Origin: a bacterium
Lineage (GTDB): Bacteria > Vulcanimicrobiota > Vulcanimicrobiia > Vulcanimicrobiales > Vulcanimicrobiaceae
Length of the DNA: 64,000 nucleotides
Direction of reading: 5' to 3'
Assembly (NCBI GenBank): GCA_028869385.1
Contig: JAGWSR010000096.1
Location: 1-64,000 of the forward strand
The translations under genes were made by a program, and so were the position numbers. The notes under the pieces are model-generated. The model saw only the letters and a list, made by a program, of their open reading frames with translations. It searched no databases and was not told the origin of the DNA. Below are positions 44,582 to 53,629 of this stretch, one piece after another. Within the stretch, counting starts at the first letter, position 1; every line of letters starts with the position of its first letter.

Positions 44582-44944
44582 TTAGGCTGCGGCCTTTTTG
44601 CGGGTCGTCTTGCGAGCCGACGCCTTGCGGGTCGTCTTGCGAGCGCCGGCCTTGCGGGTCGCCTTCTTGCGCGTGGTCTTCTTGCGGCCTGCGGCCTTCT
44701 TGCGCGTCGTCTTCTTGCGGGTGGTCTTCTTGCGGCCCGCGGCTTTCTTGCGCGTCGCCTTCTTGCGGGTGGTCTTCTTGCGGCCGGTGGCCTTCTTGCG
44801 CGTCGCCTTTTTGCGCGTCGTCTTCTTACGGCCGGCGGTCTTGCGCGTGGTGGTCTTCTTGCGCGCCGCAGCTTTGCGCTTCGGAGCGGCTTTCTTCGCG
44901 GCGGCGCGCTTCGGCGCAGCCTTCTTCGTTCGTTTGACTGCCAT
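44582..44944 (-). CDS. Histone H1-like Lys/Arg/Ala/Thr-repeat DNA-binding protein
   Basis: 120 residues made almost entirely of K, R, A, T and G. A short N-terminal Ala/Pro/Lys part is followed by tandem units such as GRKKTTRKKATRKK, repeated about six times, as in bacterial H1-like proteins (AlgP, HctB, BpH1 type). Its charge suggests nucleoid compaction or regulation by DNA binding. It has a clear promoter upstream and a strong terminator, so it is monocistronic. Repeat number may vary between strains because the DNA is also repetitive. Confidence 0.88.
   Translation of the reverse strand: MAVKRTKKAAPKRAAAKKAAPKRKAAARKKTTTRKTAGRKKTTRKKATRKKATGRKKTTRKKATRKKAAGRKKTTRKKTTRKKAAGRKKTTRKKATRKAGARKTTRKASARKTTRKKAAA
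44598..44860. repeat. Internal tandem repeats in the histone-like gene
   Basis: Blocks built from TCTTCTTGCGG and GCGTCGCCTTCTTGCG variants recur through this stretch and encode the GRKKTTRKKATRKK-type units. Unit lengths alternate, so the array is imperfect but slippage-prone. Confidence 0.8.
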
Positions 44945-44997
44945 GTGCGTGGAGTCATCCTTTCTCTAGCTGACAAACAGCCAGGGTTGTTGCCTAC

Positions 44998-45026
44998 CTT
45001 ATACAGTATTACCGGGACGATTGCAA
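44998..45026 (-). promoter_or_regulatory. Sigma-70-type promoter of the histone-like gene
   Basis: On the minus strand TTGCAA (45026-45021) and TATAAG (45003-44998) are separated by exactly 17 bases, about 54 bases upstream of the ATG at 44944. The region is A/T-rich compared with its surroundings. An AAGGA sequence precedes the start codon by about 13 bases. This is the clearest promoter in the window. Confidence 0.65.
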
Positions 45027-45059
45027 GTTTTGGTGATATGACGGAGTGATGCGACTGCG

Positions 45060-45863
45060 GTGAAGATACGTAACGACGACGCGCAGATCAACGTGCGCGT
45101 AGATGGCGATGGCGACGAAACGATCGTGTTGATCCACGGTTTTCCGCTCGCGCACGAGATCTGGGATGCGCAAGTCGCGGCGCTCGCATCGGCGTTTCGC
45201 GTGGTGCGACCGGATCTGCGCGGCATGGGCGGTTCGAGCGTTCCGGATGGTCCGTACTTGATGGAAACGCTCGCGGGCGATATCGCGGCGGTGCTGGATT
45301 CGCTCGGCGTCGAGCGCGCGACGCTCGTCGGTCATTCGCTCGGAGGCTACGTCGCGCTCGCGTTTGCGCGGATGTATCTGGAACGTATCGCGCGACTCGC
45401 GCTCTTCGCCAGTCGCATCGACGCCGACGCACCGGAGCGCGCGGCGTGGCGTCGCGAGCGAGCCGACGATCTGGAGCGCACGCGCGAGAACGCCGGGTTG
45501 GTCGAGGAGATGTTGGGAGCGTCGTTTGCGCCGGGGACGCGCGAGCGCGCGCCGGAACTCTACGCGCGCACGGCGGAGCTCGCGCGACGCAACGATCCGC
45601 GTGGGCTCGCGGCGATGCTGCGCGGCATGGCGCTACGCGATAGCGCCGAGGATATCGTGCCCGACCTCGCGCTGCCGGTGCTGATCCTGGCGGGCGCGCT
45701 CGATCCGTCCGTTCCGCTCGAGACCGCTCGGGCGAGCGCGGCGGCGTTCCCCGCGGCGCGTCTCGCGCTCGCGCCCCAGAGCGGCCACCTGCCGATGCTC
45801 GAAGAGCCGGAGGTCGTGACCGCCGAGTTGCGCCGGCTTATGAGCGAACGGCCGGCAGGTTGA
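45060..45863 (+). CDS. Alpha/beta hydrolase
   Basis: 267 residues. The nucleophile elbow GHSLGG, the oxyanion HGFPLAHEIW, RPDLRGMGGSS, the acid in GALDPSVPLE and the base His in QSGHLPMLEEPE form a full triad. The layout resembles 3-oxoadipate enol-lactonase and similar small esterases; the substrate is not readable. GTG start. The 3' end overlaps the small membrane gene on the other strand by 26 bases. Confidence 0.88.
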   Translation: MKIRNDDAQINVRVDGDGDETIVLIHGFPLAHEIWDAQVAALASAFRVVRPDLRGMGGSSVPDGPYLMETLAGDIAAVLDSLGVERATLVGHSLGGYVALAFARMYLERIARLALFASRIDADAPERAAWRRERADDLERTRENAGLVEEMLGASFAPGTRERAPELYARTAELARRNDPRGLAAMLRGMALRDSAEDIVPDLALPVLILAGALDPSVPLETARASAAAFPAARLALAPQSGHLPMLEEPEVVTAELRRLMSERPAG

Positions 45864-46029
45864 CGCGGCGCCGGATGAGGTTATAGAGGAAGAGGCCGCC
45901 GATCACGACCGCGGCGAGGACCGCGGCGACCAGGACGATCTTGACGATGAAGAAGACCGCGACCAGCGCGATCGCGGCGAGCGCGATCAGCAGGGTCAGG
46001 CGGATGAAGGTACGAGTGAAGGGATGCAT
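45838..46029 (-). CDS. Small two-helix membrane protein
   Basis: 63 residues: a short N-terminal segment, then one long or two adjacent hydrophobic helices (LTLLIALAAIALVAVFFIV and VAAVLAAVVIGGLFLYNLI), ending in a basic tail RRRVNL. The ATG at 46029 is supported by GAGAGGT seven bases upstream. No family recognised. Divergent from the YjfB-like gene. Confidence 0.6.
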   Translation of the reverse strand: MHPFTRTFIRLTLLIALAAIALVAVFFIVKIVLVAAVLAAVVIGGLFLYNLIRRRVNLPAVRS

Positions 46030-46099
46030 GGTTGGACCTCTCGATGCTGGAGTTCTCATCCGAATCTACCGATAAGAAGAATGGAGGTTTCAGCCAGCT

Positions 46100-46258
46100 A
46101 TGGATCTATCGAGCATCGCGACCGGCCTTGCCGCGGCAAGTGTGACTCAGGGCATCGATATCGGCGCCCTCAAGGCGACCCAACAACTCGACTCGATTCA
46201 AGCATCGGTGCTCGCCGCCTCGATCGGGCTCGGCCGGAATATCGACGCGTACGCATAG
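46100..46258 (+). CDS. YjfB-like small putative motility protein
   Basis: A 52-residue frame starting MDLSSIATGLAAASVTQGID and continuing IGALKATQQLDSIQASVLA. The start MDxxxIAxxLxxAxVxQ and the I-x-x-LK segment resemble the YjfB family (putative motility proteins), which are about this size. GGAGG lies about 12 bases before the ATG. No flagellar genes are in the window. Short length makes the call moderate. Confidence 0.55.
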   Translation: MDLSSIATGLAAASVTQGIDIGALKATQQLDSIQASVLAASIGLGRNIDAYA

Positions 46259-46285
46259 CTCGGCTGCCTCGGCAGAGAATCACCG

Positions 46286-46315
46286 CATAGGCTCGAACGT
46301 TCGTTCGGGCCTATG
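46286..46315 (+). promoter_or_regulatory. Hairpin covering the lhr start codon
   Basis: CATAGGCTCGAAC (46286-46298) pairs with GTTCGGGCCTATG (46303-46315) around a 4-base loop, 13 pairs with a single G-U. The last three bases are the ATG of the helicase gene. In mRNA this would bury the start codon; it could also act as a terminator for the small upstream gene, though no T-run follows. Confidence 0.55.
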
Positions 46316-48958
46316 TCGTTCTTCGAGGCGCTGCACCCCGACGTGGCGCGGTGGTGCGCGGAGCATCTCGCCGATCCCACGGCGCCGCAGCGCGACGCGC
46401 TGCCGCACGGTCTCGCGCGCCGCAATCATCTGATCTGTTCGCCCACCGGGACGGGCAAGACGCTCGCGGCGTTTTTGCCGGTGATCTCGCGCCTCGCGGC
46501 GCTGCGCGACGAAGACGAACTCCTCGCGCGAACCTACGCGCTCTATATCTCGCCCTTGCGCGCGCTAGGATACGACGTCGAGCACAACCTGCGCCGCCCG
46601 ATGCGCGAGATGGGACTGCTCGAACGGCCGAACAGCGAGCGCGGCGCGCGGCGGCGCGGGCGCATCCGCGAGCGCTTCGTGCGCACGGGCGTGCGCACGA
46701 GCGACACGCCGCCGCAGGAGCGCCGCCTGATGCTCGCGCGCCCGCCGCACATTCTCGTGACGACGCCGGAATCGCTCGCGGTGATGCTGGCGATGGAGAG
46801 CTACCGAAAGACGCTCCGAACGCTCGAAACCGTGGTCGTGGACGAAGTCCACGCGCTCGCCGGAAACAAGCGCGGTTCGCAACTCGCGCTGACGTTGGAG
46901 TCGCTGGAAGAGCTGGTCGATCGCCCGTTCAATCGCGTCGGACTCTCGGCGACGGTCGCGCCGCTCGAGCGGGTCGCGCGCTTCGTCGCCGGCGGCGACC
47001 GGGCGTGCGAGATCGTGGATCATCGCGGTTTGCGTGCGATTCGCATCGAGATCGACGCGCCGTTTGCGGGCGCGATGGCCCCGCTCGCGACGGTCGCCGC
47101 GCGCGCGGTCGAGTACTCGCGCGACGTGCGCACCTCGCTCGTCTTCACCAACGTTCGCAGTCAAGCCGAGCGTGTGGCGCTCGAGATGGCGAAGGCGAGC
47201 GGCCAGGCCGACGAAGTTCAGACAATCGCCGGCGAAGAGCCCAAGCGCGAGCGCGACCTCTCCGCGATCGGCGTGCATCATTCGGCGCTCGAGCGCAGCG
47301 TGCGCCATCGCGTCGAGGCGGAGTTACGCGCGGGGCGCTTGCGCACCGTCGTCTGCAGTTCGAGCCTCGAGCTCGGCGTCGATATCGGCTTCATCGACCG
47401 CGTGCTCGTCGTCGGTGGCGCGCGCGGCGTCACGCCGACGCTGCAACGCATCGGGCGTGCGGGGCATCGTCCCGACGCAATCGCGCATGGCGTCGTGATC
47501 GCCCAGGATCGCGACGATATCGTGGAGGCGGCCGCCACGCGTCGCTGCATCGCCGACGGCGCGATCGACGAGATCGTCGTTCCCGAGGCGCCGCTCGACG
47601 TGCTCGCGCAGTGGATGGTCGCGAGCGTCTGCTACGACAAGCGCGTGGCGATCGACGATCTGCTTGCGCTCGCGCGGCGCGCCTATCCGTATCGCGCGCT
47701 CGAGCGCGCCGACATGATCGCGTGCGCGCAGTATCTCTCGGCGGGCGGCGTCGGCGACGACGAGGCGCACGTGCATCGCCTCGGCTTCGACGGCGAGGCG
47801 ATCTACGGGCTCGGTCGCGACGTCTGCGCCGCGTTCTTCGAAAACGTGGGAACGATCCCCGACGAGTCGCACGTCATGGTTCGCGTGAACGGAAGCGATG
47901 TCGGGCGCATCGAGGAGGGTTTCGTCAACGAACTGCGCGTCGGCGACGTCTTCGTGTTGAGCGGCCGCACGCTGCGCGTCAAGGAGCTCGGGCCGCGCGG
48001 GCTCGTCGCGGAGCCCTACGCGGGGCGCCCGACCGTGCCGCAGTGGAGCTCGCACATGAAGGGCGTGCCGCTCGCGCTCGCGGCGGAGATCGTGCGGCTG
48101 CGCGTCGGCGTCGCCGAGCGTTTGCGCGAACGCGATGCGCGGGGCGCGCACGCATTCTTGCGCGCGCGCTATGCGCTCGAAGGGCCCGAGGCCGCGCATG
48201 TGGTGCGCTACGTCGCCCAGCAGCAGGCGCTCTCCGCGGTCCCCGAAGAAGGCCGTCCGATCGTCGAACTCTATCGCATGGATCGGCGCCAGACCGCCGT
48301 CTTTCACACGTGTGCCGGTCGGCGCGTCAACGAGACGCTGGCGCGCGTCGTGGGTGCGCGCGTGTTTGCCTATGCGCACGCGAACACGCAGATCACGACC
48401 GACGACAACGGCTTCCTCATCGCGCTGCCGCCGAACGCGCAGCTTCCCGATGAGGTGTGGACGCGTATGCTCGATCCCGAATGCTTCGAGCGCGATCTGT
48501 TAGAGGGCCTGCGCAGTTCGCATCTGCTGCGCAATTACTTTCGTTACGTCGCGAACACCGGACTGCTCGTGCTCCGTCGCGCGGGCGGCCGCACGCTGCG
48601 CCGCGGCGCGCAGCGCTGGAACGCGCAAAAGATTTTCGACCGCCTTTGGCGCAGCGACCGCGCGTTTCCGCTCGTGCGCGAGACGCTGCGTACGGTCACG
48701 CACGACCTGCTCGACGTGCCCGGAGCGCGCGCCTATCTCGCGAGCATCGTCGCGCCGCCGCGCGTCCTGCATCCGGCGGCGGCAACGCCCTTTACCTTCG
48801 GCATCATCACCTCGTCGTTCGGCGACAACGTCGTCCTCGAAGATCGCGCGAGCATGGTCGAAGCATTGCACGATCGCGTCCTCGCGCTTCTCGGCGAGCG
48901 CGCCGCCGAGGGGGTGGACCTCGCCGATCCGGCGCTCCCGCTGACGTACGGAACGTGA
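46313..48958 (+). CDS. lhr: Lhr-type DEAD/DEAH-box ATP-dependent helicase
   Basis: 881 residues. Motif I SPTGTGKT, motif II DEVH, motif III LSATVAP, motif V-VI region ELGVDIGFIDRVL and QRIGRAGHRP are intact. The C-terminal half carries the Lhr-core winged-helix and beta-barrel region (MKGVPLALAAEIVRLR, RVNETLARVVGARVFA). Lhr proteins unwind DNA or RNA-DNA in repair. The gene is coupled by GTGA to a metallophosphoesterase gene, the pairing known from ligase-associated repair cassettes. The start codon is inside a hairpin. Confidence 0.92.
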   Translation: MSFFEALHPDVARWCAEHLADPTAPQRDALPHGLARRNHLICSPTGTGKTLAAFLPVISRLAALRDEDELLARTYALYISPLRALGYDVEHNLRRPMREMGLLERPNSERGARRRGRIRERFVRTGVRTSDTPPQERRLMLARPPHILVTTPESLAVMLAMESYRKTLRTLETVVVDEVHALAGNKRGSQLALTLESLEELVDRPFNRVGLSATVAPLERVARFVAGGDRACEIVDHRGLRAIRIEIDAPFAGAMAPLATVAARAVEYSRDVRTSLVFTNVRSQAERVALEMAKASGQADEVQTIAGEEPKRERDLSAIGVHHSALERSVRHRVEAELRAGRLRTVVCSSSLELGVDIGFIDRVLVVGGARGVTPTLQRIGRAGHRPDAIAHGVVIAQDRDDIVEAAATRRCIADGAIDEIVVPEAPLDVLAQWMVASVCYDKRVAIDDLLALARRAYPYRALERADMIACAQYLSAGGVGDDEAHVHRLGFDGEAIYGLGRDVCAAFFENVGTIPDESHVMVRVNGSDVGRIEEGFVNELRVGDVFVLSGRTLRVKELGPRGLVAEPYAGRPTVPQWSSHMKGVPLALAAEIVRLRVGVAERLRERDARGAHAFLRARYALEGPEAAHVVRYVAQQQALSAVPEEGRPIVELYRMDRRQTAVFHTCAGRRVNETLARVVGARVFAYAHANTQITTDDNGFLIALPPNAQLPDEVWTRMLDPECFERDLLEGLRSSHLLRNYFRYVANTGLLVLRRAGGRTLRRGAQRWNAQKIFDRLWRSDRAFPLVRETLRTVTHDLLDVPGARAYLASIVAPPRVLHPAAATPFTFGIITSSFGDNVVLEDRASMVEALHDRVLALLGERAAEGVDLADPALPLTYGT

Positions 48959-49716
48959 GCGCGCCGCGCCCCTCCGCGCCCTCGGCGGCGCTCGCCGACG
49001 GCGCCGTTGCCTTACCGCAGGGACTGCTCTGGCTCGAGCGCTCGCGCGTGCTCGTCGCCGCCGACGCGCACCTCGCATACGAAGACGTCATCGGCGGGGC
49101 GCTGCCGCTCTGGAGTACCGCGGAGAGCCTGCACGCGCTCGTCCTGGCCGCACGGCGCATGGCGGCGCGCGAGTTGGTGCTTCTCGGCGACATCATTCAC
49201 GGCAGTCGCATGAGCGACGGGGCCGCGCGCGTCGTCGCGGACGCGCTCGCGCTGCTGCGCGTCGAGACGACGGTGACGCTGGTGGCGGGTAATCACGAGG
49301 GGCGCTCGCGCGGCATCGCGGTGCTCGGTGCGACGCACGAAGCGATCGAGCGCGACGGATGGATGCTCGTGCACGGCGACGAGCCGGTCGCCGCGCCGCG
49401 CACGATCGTCGGACACCTCCATCCGAGCCTGCCGCTCGGCGGAGGGACGCACGTTCCCGTGTTTCTCGCGTCGCCCCGGCTGATCGTCGTTCCCGCGCTC
49501 ACGCCGTATTCGAACGGACTGAACGTGCTCTCGCCCGCGGCGACCGGCGCGCTGCGTGCCTTCGTACCGACGACGAGCGAACTCACCGTCGTCGCGAGCG
49601 CGGCGGATCGCGTCTATCCCTTCGGCGCGCTGGGAGCGCTACGCGCGGCGTTGCGCGGCGGCGGTTCGGCACCAGCGCGCTACCGTCGCCGCTCGCTGCG
49701 CTCGGATCGTCCCTAG
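48955..49716 (+). CDS. Lhr-associated metallophosphoesterase (PdeM-like)
   Basis: 253 residues. Calcineurin-type motifs are complete: ADAHL (DxH), LLGDIIHG, AGNHEGR, LVHGDE and VGHLHP. Such phosphoesterases are commonly fused operonically with Lhr helicases in DNA-damage cassettes. A GTG start overlaps the lhr stop (GTGA). The C-terminal ~30 residues are basic. The stop overlaps the convergent rubrerythrin gene by four bases. Confidence 0.87.
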   Translation: MSAPRPSAPSAALADGAVALPQGLLWLERSRVLVAADAHLAYEDVIGGALPLWSTAESLHALVLAARRMAARELVLLGDIIHGSRMSDGAARVVADALALLRVETTVTLVAGNHEGRSRGIAVLGATHEAIERDGWMLVHGDEPVAAPRTIVGHLHPSLPLGGGTHVPVFLASPRLIVVPALTPYSNGLNVLSPAATGALRAFVPTTSELTVVASAADRVYPFGALGALRAALRGGGSAPARYRRRSLRSDRP

Positions 49717-50195
49717 CCGCCGCTCTTTTTCAGCGCGGCGAGCGCCGCGCGAAAGCGATCGCGATGGTTCGCCTCGTCGGCGCCGATCGATCGGAAGAGC
49801 GCGCTTGCGTGGGTGTTGCCGGCGCGCTGCGCGTCGTTCGCAAAGCGCGGGTACATCGTCGTCGTCTCGTAATTCTCACCGGCAATCGAGTCTTCGAGGT
49901 TCGCCGCATCGCTGCCGACCAGGCCGTACTCCTGCGCGTGCACGGCGAAATGTGCGTTCAGTTCGATGGCGGCGGTGCGCTCGTAGAGCGCGGCGAGCGA
50001 GGCGTTGCCGTGTTCGCGCGCTTGCCTGGCGTATGCCATGTACTTTGCGTAGGCAAACGCTTCGCCGTGCATCGCCGACATGAGATCGGTTTTCGTGACC
50101 GGCGCGAGTTGCGTGCCGGCCCCGATCGCGAGACCGCCGCCGAACGCGCCGACGGCGAGCGCGGCGACGAGTGCAAGGGTCGTTTTCTGATTCAT
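49713..50195 (-). CDS. Exported or membrane-anchored rubrerythrin-like di-iron protein
   Basis: 160 residues. An N-terminal hydrophobic segment (TTLALVAALAVGAFGGGLAIG) precedes a ferritin-like four-helix domain with iron ligands in MHGEAFAYAKY, ERTAAIELNAHF, AGENYETT and GADEANHRDRF. The rubredoxin domain of classical rubrerythrin is missing. It may remove peroxide or bind iron outside the cytoplasm. The location is unusual for this family. Confidence 0.85.
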   Translation of the reverse strand: MNQKTTLALVAALAVGAFGGGLAIGAGTQLAPVTKTDLMSAMHGEAFAYAKYMAYARQAREHGNASLAALYERTAAIELNAHFAVHAQEYGLVGSDAANLEDSIAGENYETTTMYPRFANDAQRAGNTHASALFRSIGADEANHRDRFRAALAALKKSGG

Positions 50196-50216
50196 ACCCC
50201 CGATGCTATCGGGAAG

Positions 50217-50774
50217 TCATGGCGAAGTCGTGAAGGTTGCGAGACGATCGAGCGCGGCGAAGGTGACGGCGATACATGCGACCGAGCCGAGTTCGCCGGA
50301 GCGCGCGAGGTCGCGCAGTTCATCGAGCGAGACGGCGTGCGGCTCGATGATTTCGGTCGGGTCGAGATGTTGAGCGGTCGTCGGCACGGCGTCGTAGGCG
50401 ATGAAGGCGTGCAGCATCGACGTGGAGCGCACCGGCTCGGCGGGGATCCGTACGAGCGGTTCCCAGCGAGATGCCGTGTAGCCGGTCTCTTCGGCGAGTT
50501 CGCGTTTCGCGCACGCGAGCGGGTCTTCGCCCGCTTCGAGGCTGCCCGCGGGGAGTTCGAGCGCGATGGAATCGTTTCCGTAGCGGTACTGACGCACCAG
50601 CACGACCTCGCGCGCGCTCGTGAGGGCAAAGATCATCACGAAGCCGTGCGACTCGCGTACGTAATAGGGCACGACGCTTCCCGACGGGAGTTCGAGTTCG
50701 TCGAGACGGACGCGCATGAAGGGCGAGTCGATGACGTACGAGGAGGAACGGACCGGCCAATTCGGCTTCTGCAT
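50217..50774 (-). CDS. NUDIX hydrolase (ADP-ribose pyrophosphatase-like)
   Basis: 185 residues. The Nudix box is complete: GSLEAGEDPLACAKRELAEE followed by TG, with the preceding QYRYGNDSIALELPAG typical of ADP-ribose pyrophosphatases. It likely hydrolyses ADP-ribose or a similar nucleoside diphosphate. It lies 21 bases upstream of the rubrerythrin gene on the same strand. Confidence 0.9.
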   Translation of the reverse strand: MQKPNWPVRSSSYVIDSPFMRVRLDELELPSGSVVPYYVRESHGFVMIFALTSAREVVLVRQYRYGNDSIALELPAGSLEAGEDPLACAKRELAEETGYTASRWEPLVRIPAEPVRSTSMLHAFIAYDAVPTTAQHLDPTEIIEPHAVSLDELRDLARSGELGSVACIAVTFAALDRLATFTTSP

Positions 50775-50827
50775 GGGCTCCTAGTTCCACGAAGCGTTTC
50801 GGGCCCCGCTCGCGAAAGAGACGTTCC

Positions 50828-52438
50828 GTGCAAGAGATCGTGATCGTCGTCGGCGCCGGAACGATGGGCGCCGGAATCGCCTGCGTCGCGGCGCGGGCCG
50901 GATACATCGTCGAGATCGTCGAGCCCGACGCCGCCGCGCGCGAGCGCGGGCGCGCGCGGATCGAACGCGACGCGTCGCGCGGCGGAGATGCCGCGTCGGT
51001 GCTCGCGCGCATTCGCTGGAGCGACGCGGTGCCCGAGCGCAGCGAGGCGGCGATCGCGATCGAAGCGGTGCCGGAACGCCTAGAGTTGAAGCGCGCGGTA
51101 TTCGCACAGCTCGCGCGAGCACTCGATCCCCAGGCGCTGCTCGCAACCAACACCTCGTCGCTCGCCGTCGCCGAGATCGCGAGCGGCGTGCCCGCTCCCG
51201 ACCGCGTCGTCGGGCTGCATTTTTTTAACCCGCCGGTCGCGATGAAGCTCGTCGAGATCGTCGAGATCGAGCAGACGTCCGATGACGCGCTCGCCGCGGC
51301 GCGCGCGTTCGTCGCGCGGCTCGAGAAGACCGCCGTCGTGACGGCCGACACGCCCGGCTTCATCGTCAATCGCGTCGCGCGTCCGTTCTATCTGCAGGCG
51401 ATGCGCGCGCTCGATCGCGGCGTCGCATCGGTCGAGGAACTCGACGCGCTCGCGCGCGGCGCCGGCTTTCGCATGGGCCCGTTCGAATTGATGGATATGA
51501 TCGGCCTCGACGTCAATCTCGCGACGAGCGAATCGGTGTACGAACGCGTCGGCGCCGCGCGCCTGGAGCCGCAAGCGATGCAGCGCGCGCTCGTGGAGCA
51601 AGGGCGTCTCGGGCGCAAGAGCGGCATCGGCTTCTACGACTATGCGAACGGCGATCCCGAGCGACTCGAACTCGTCCCCGAGGGGCCGAGCGAGGAGAAG
51701 ATCGACGAGTGCGTGACGGTGATCGGCTTCGGTGCCGCCGCCGACGCGCTCGTGGAAGAGCTCGAAGCGCGTTACGCCGACGTACGACGCGTCGAAAATG
51801 ACGAGTTGCTCGACGAGATCTCGCCCGAGACCACGATCGCCATCGACGTCGGCGACGGCGTTTCGGACCGCGCGGAGATCCTCGCCGAACTCGATACGCT
51901 GCTCGCGCCCGAAGCGATCGTGGCCTGCGATGCATACGCGACCGACCTCGCGGCGGCGACGCGCAAGATGAAGCATCCCGATCGCGTCGTGGGGTACGGC
52001 GTGCTCGGCGCGCTCGCGAGCCAGCGCGTGGTGGAGATCGTGGATTTCGAGAAGAGCTCCGACGATGCGCTCGCGGTCGCACAAGAGCTCTTCGAGGCGC
52101 TCGGCAAGGGCGTCGTGCTCGTCGAGGACGTGCCCGGACTCTTTCTCGGGCGGGTCGTCGGCGCGATCGTGAACGAAGCGGTGATCGCGGTGCAAGAGAA
52201 CGTCGCGACGCCCGACGACATCGATCTCGCGATGCGCCTTGGGGTCAACTATCCGATCGGGCCGCTCGCGTGGGGACGCGAGATCGGCGGCGCACGCATC
52301 GCGCAGATCCTGCGCCGCGTGGCGAAGGACGACGGCGACGCGTTCGCGCCGCACCGCGCGCTCTGGGTGCTCGACGCCGACGACGGCGAGGACGCCGACG
52401 AACCGATCGACGTGCCGATGGAGCGTCCCGTTCTGTGA
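50828..52438 (+). CDS. 3-hydroxyacyl-CoA dehydrogenase, two-domain
   Basis: 536 residues from a GTG start. The NAD-binding [12 protein letters not shown] begins the protein; NTSSL, the catalytic His in [15 protein letters not shown] and the C-terminal-domain [12 protein letters not shown] follow. Residues ~300-500 repeat the fold in degenerate form ([37 protein letters not shown]), as in PaaH-type enzymes. Oxidises 3-hydroxyacyl-CoA to 3-ketoacyl-CoA. Coupled to a thiolase by GTGA; an acidic tail closes the protein. Confidence 0.92.
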   Translation: MQEIVIVVGAGTMGAGIACVAARAGYIVEIVEPDAAARERGRARIERDASRGGDAASVLARIRWSDAVPERSEAAIAIEAVPERLELKRAVFAQLARALDPQALLATNTSSLAVAEIASGVPAPDRVVGLHFFNPPVAMKLVEIVEIEQTSDDALAAARAFVARLEKTAVVTADTPGFIVNRVARPFYLQAMRALDRGVASVEELDALARGAGFRMGPFELMDMIGLDVNLATSESVYERVGAARLEPQAMQRALVEQGRLGRKSGIGFYDYANGDPERLELVPEGPSEEKIDECVTVIGFGAAADALVEELEARYADVRRVENDELLDEISPETTIAIDVGDGVSDRAEILAELDTLLAPEAIVACDAYATDLAAATRKMKHPDRVVGYGVLGALASQRVVEIVDFEKSSDDALAVAQELFEALGKGVVLVEDVPGLFLGRVVGAIVNEAVIAVQENVATPDDIDLAMRLGVNYPIGPLAWGREIGGARIAQILRRVAKDDGDAFAPHRALWVLDADDGEDADEPIDVPMERPVL

Positions 52439-53613
52439 TTGCGGGACGCGAGGTATGGGTGATCTCCGCGGCGCGCACGCCGATCGGACGCTTCAACGGC
52501 GCGCTCGCGCACGTGCGCCCCGACGATCTGGCCGCGAGCGCGATGCGCGCGGCGGCGGAGCGCGCGGCGATTCCGTTCGAACGCATCGACGACGTCTATT
52601 TCGGCGCGGCGAATCAGAGCGGTGAAGATAATCGTAACGTCGCGCGCATGGGTGCGCTCCTCGCCGGTTTTCCGGTCGAGGTTCCCGGTGTCACCCTGAA
52701 CCGGCTCTGCGGTTCGAGCCTGCAGGCGATCAACTCCGCCGCCGCCGCAATCGCGTGCGGTGAGGGCGAGCTCATGATTGCGGGCGGCGTCGAGTCCATG
52801 ACGCGCGCGCCGTACGTGCTGCCCAAGGCCGAGCACGCCTTCGCTCGCGGCGCGCAGCTCTGCGACACGGTGCTCGGTTGGCGCATGGTCAATCCCAAGA
52901 TGCCGCGCGAGTGGACGATCGCGCTCGGCGAGACGGCGGAGAAGGTCGCGGAGCGCTACGCCATCACGCGCGACGAACAAGACCGCTTTGCGCTCGACTC
53001 GCAGCGTAAATGCGCGCAGGCGGTCGCCGCCGGACGTTTCGACGACGAACTCGCGCCGCTCGACGCGCTCGCGCGCGACGAGCATCCGCGCCCCGAGACC
53101 ACGCTCGAGGGCCTGGCCAAGTTGCGTCCGGCGTTCGCCGCTCAGGGCAGCGTGACGGCGGGCAACTCGTCGGGCATCAACGACGGAGCCGCGGCGCTGG
53201 TCTTGGCCGAGGCGGGATTCGCGAGGGAGCACGGGCTGCGCCCCCTCGCGCGCATCGTGGGCTTCGCGAGCGCGGGGCTCGCCCCCGACGTCATGGGGCT
53301 CGGACCGATCCCCGCCACGCGCAAGGCCCTCGCGCGCGCCGGGCTGCGCGTCGCCGACCTCGACCTGATCGAGATCAACGAGGCCTTCGCCTCGCAGTCG
53401 CTCGCCTGCATGCGCGACCTGGAACTCGATCCCGACAAGACGAATGTCAACGGCGGGGCGATCGCGCTCGGGCATCCGCTCGGCGCGAGCGGCGCCCGCA
53501 TCGCGACGACGCTCGTGCACGAACTGCGCCGCCGTGGCGGACGCTACGGCCTCGCGACGATGTGCATCGGCGTTGGCCAGGGCATCGCGACCATCTTCGA
53601 ACGCTTCGAGTAG
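52435..53613 (+). CDS. Acetyl-CoA C-acyltransferase (thiolase)
   Basis: 392 residues. Catalytic Cys in [12 protein letters not shown], His in [16 protein letters not shown] and the second Cys in CIGVGQGIA are intact. The wording near the N-terminus ([16 protein letters not shown]) and the PaaJ/PcaF-like spacing fit a beta-ketoadipyl-CoA or general degradative thiolase. GTG start overlapping the dehydrogenase stop. Together the two genes complete a beta-oxidation round. Confidence 0.92.
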   Translation: MIAGREVWVISAARTPIGRFNGALAHVRPDDLAASAMRAAAERAAIPFERIDDVYFGAANQSGEDNRNVARMGALLAGFPVEVPGVTLNRLCGSSLQAINSAAAAIACGEGELMIAGGVESMTRAPYVLPKAEHAFARGAQLCDTVLGWRMVNPKMPREWTIALGETAEKVAERYAITRDEQDRFALDSQRKCAQAVAAGRFDDELAPLDALARDEHPRPETTLEGLAKLRPAFAAQGSVTAGNSSGINDGAAALVLAEAGFAREHGLRPLARIVGFASAGLAPDVMGLGPIPATRKALARAGLRVADLDLIEINEAFASQSLACMRDLELDPDKTNVNGGAIALGHPLGASGARIATTLVHELRRRGGRYGLATMCIGVGQGIATIFERFE

Positions 53614-53629
53614 GAACCACACACACGAT

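Noticed and set aside
44582-44960. Reading the repetitive region as a CRISPR or VNTR locus
   Set aside because: Units are short, contiguous and keep one reading frame encoding an H1-like protein; no spacers.
46066-46074. ACCGATAA resembling a sigma-28 (FliA) -10 element upstream of the YjfB-like gene
   Set aside because: No TAAA-like -35 element about 15 bases upstream and no other flagellar genes in the window.
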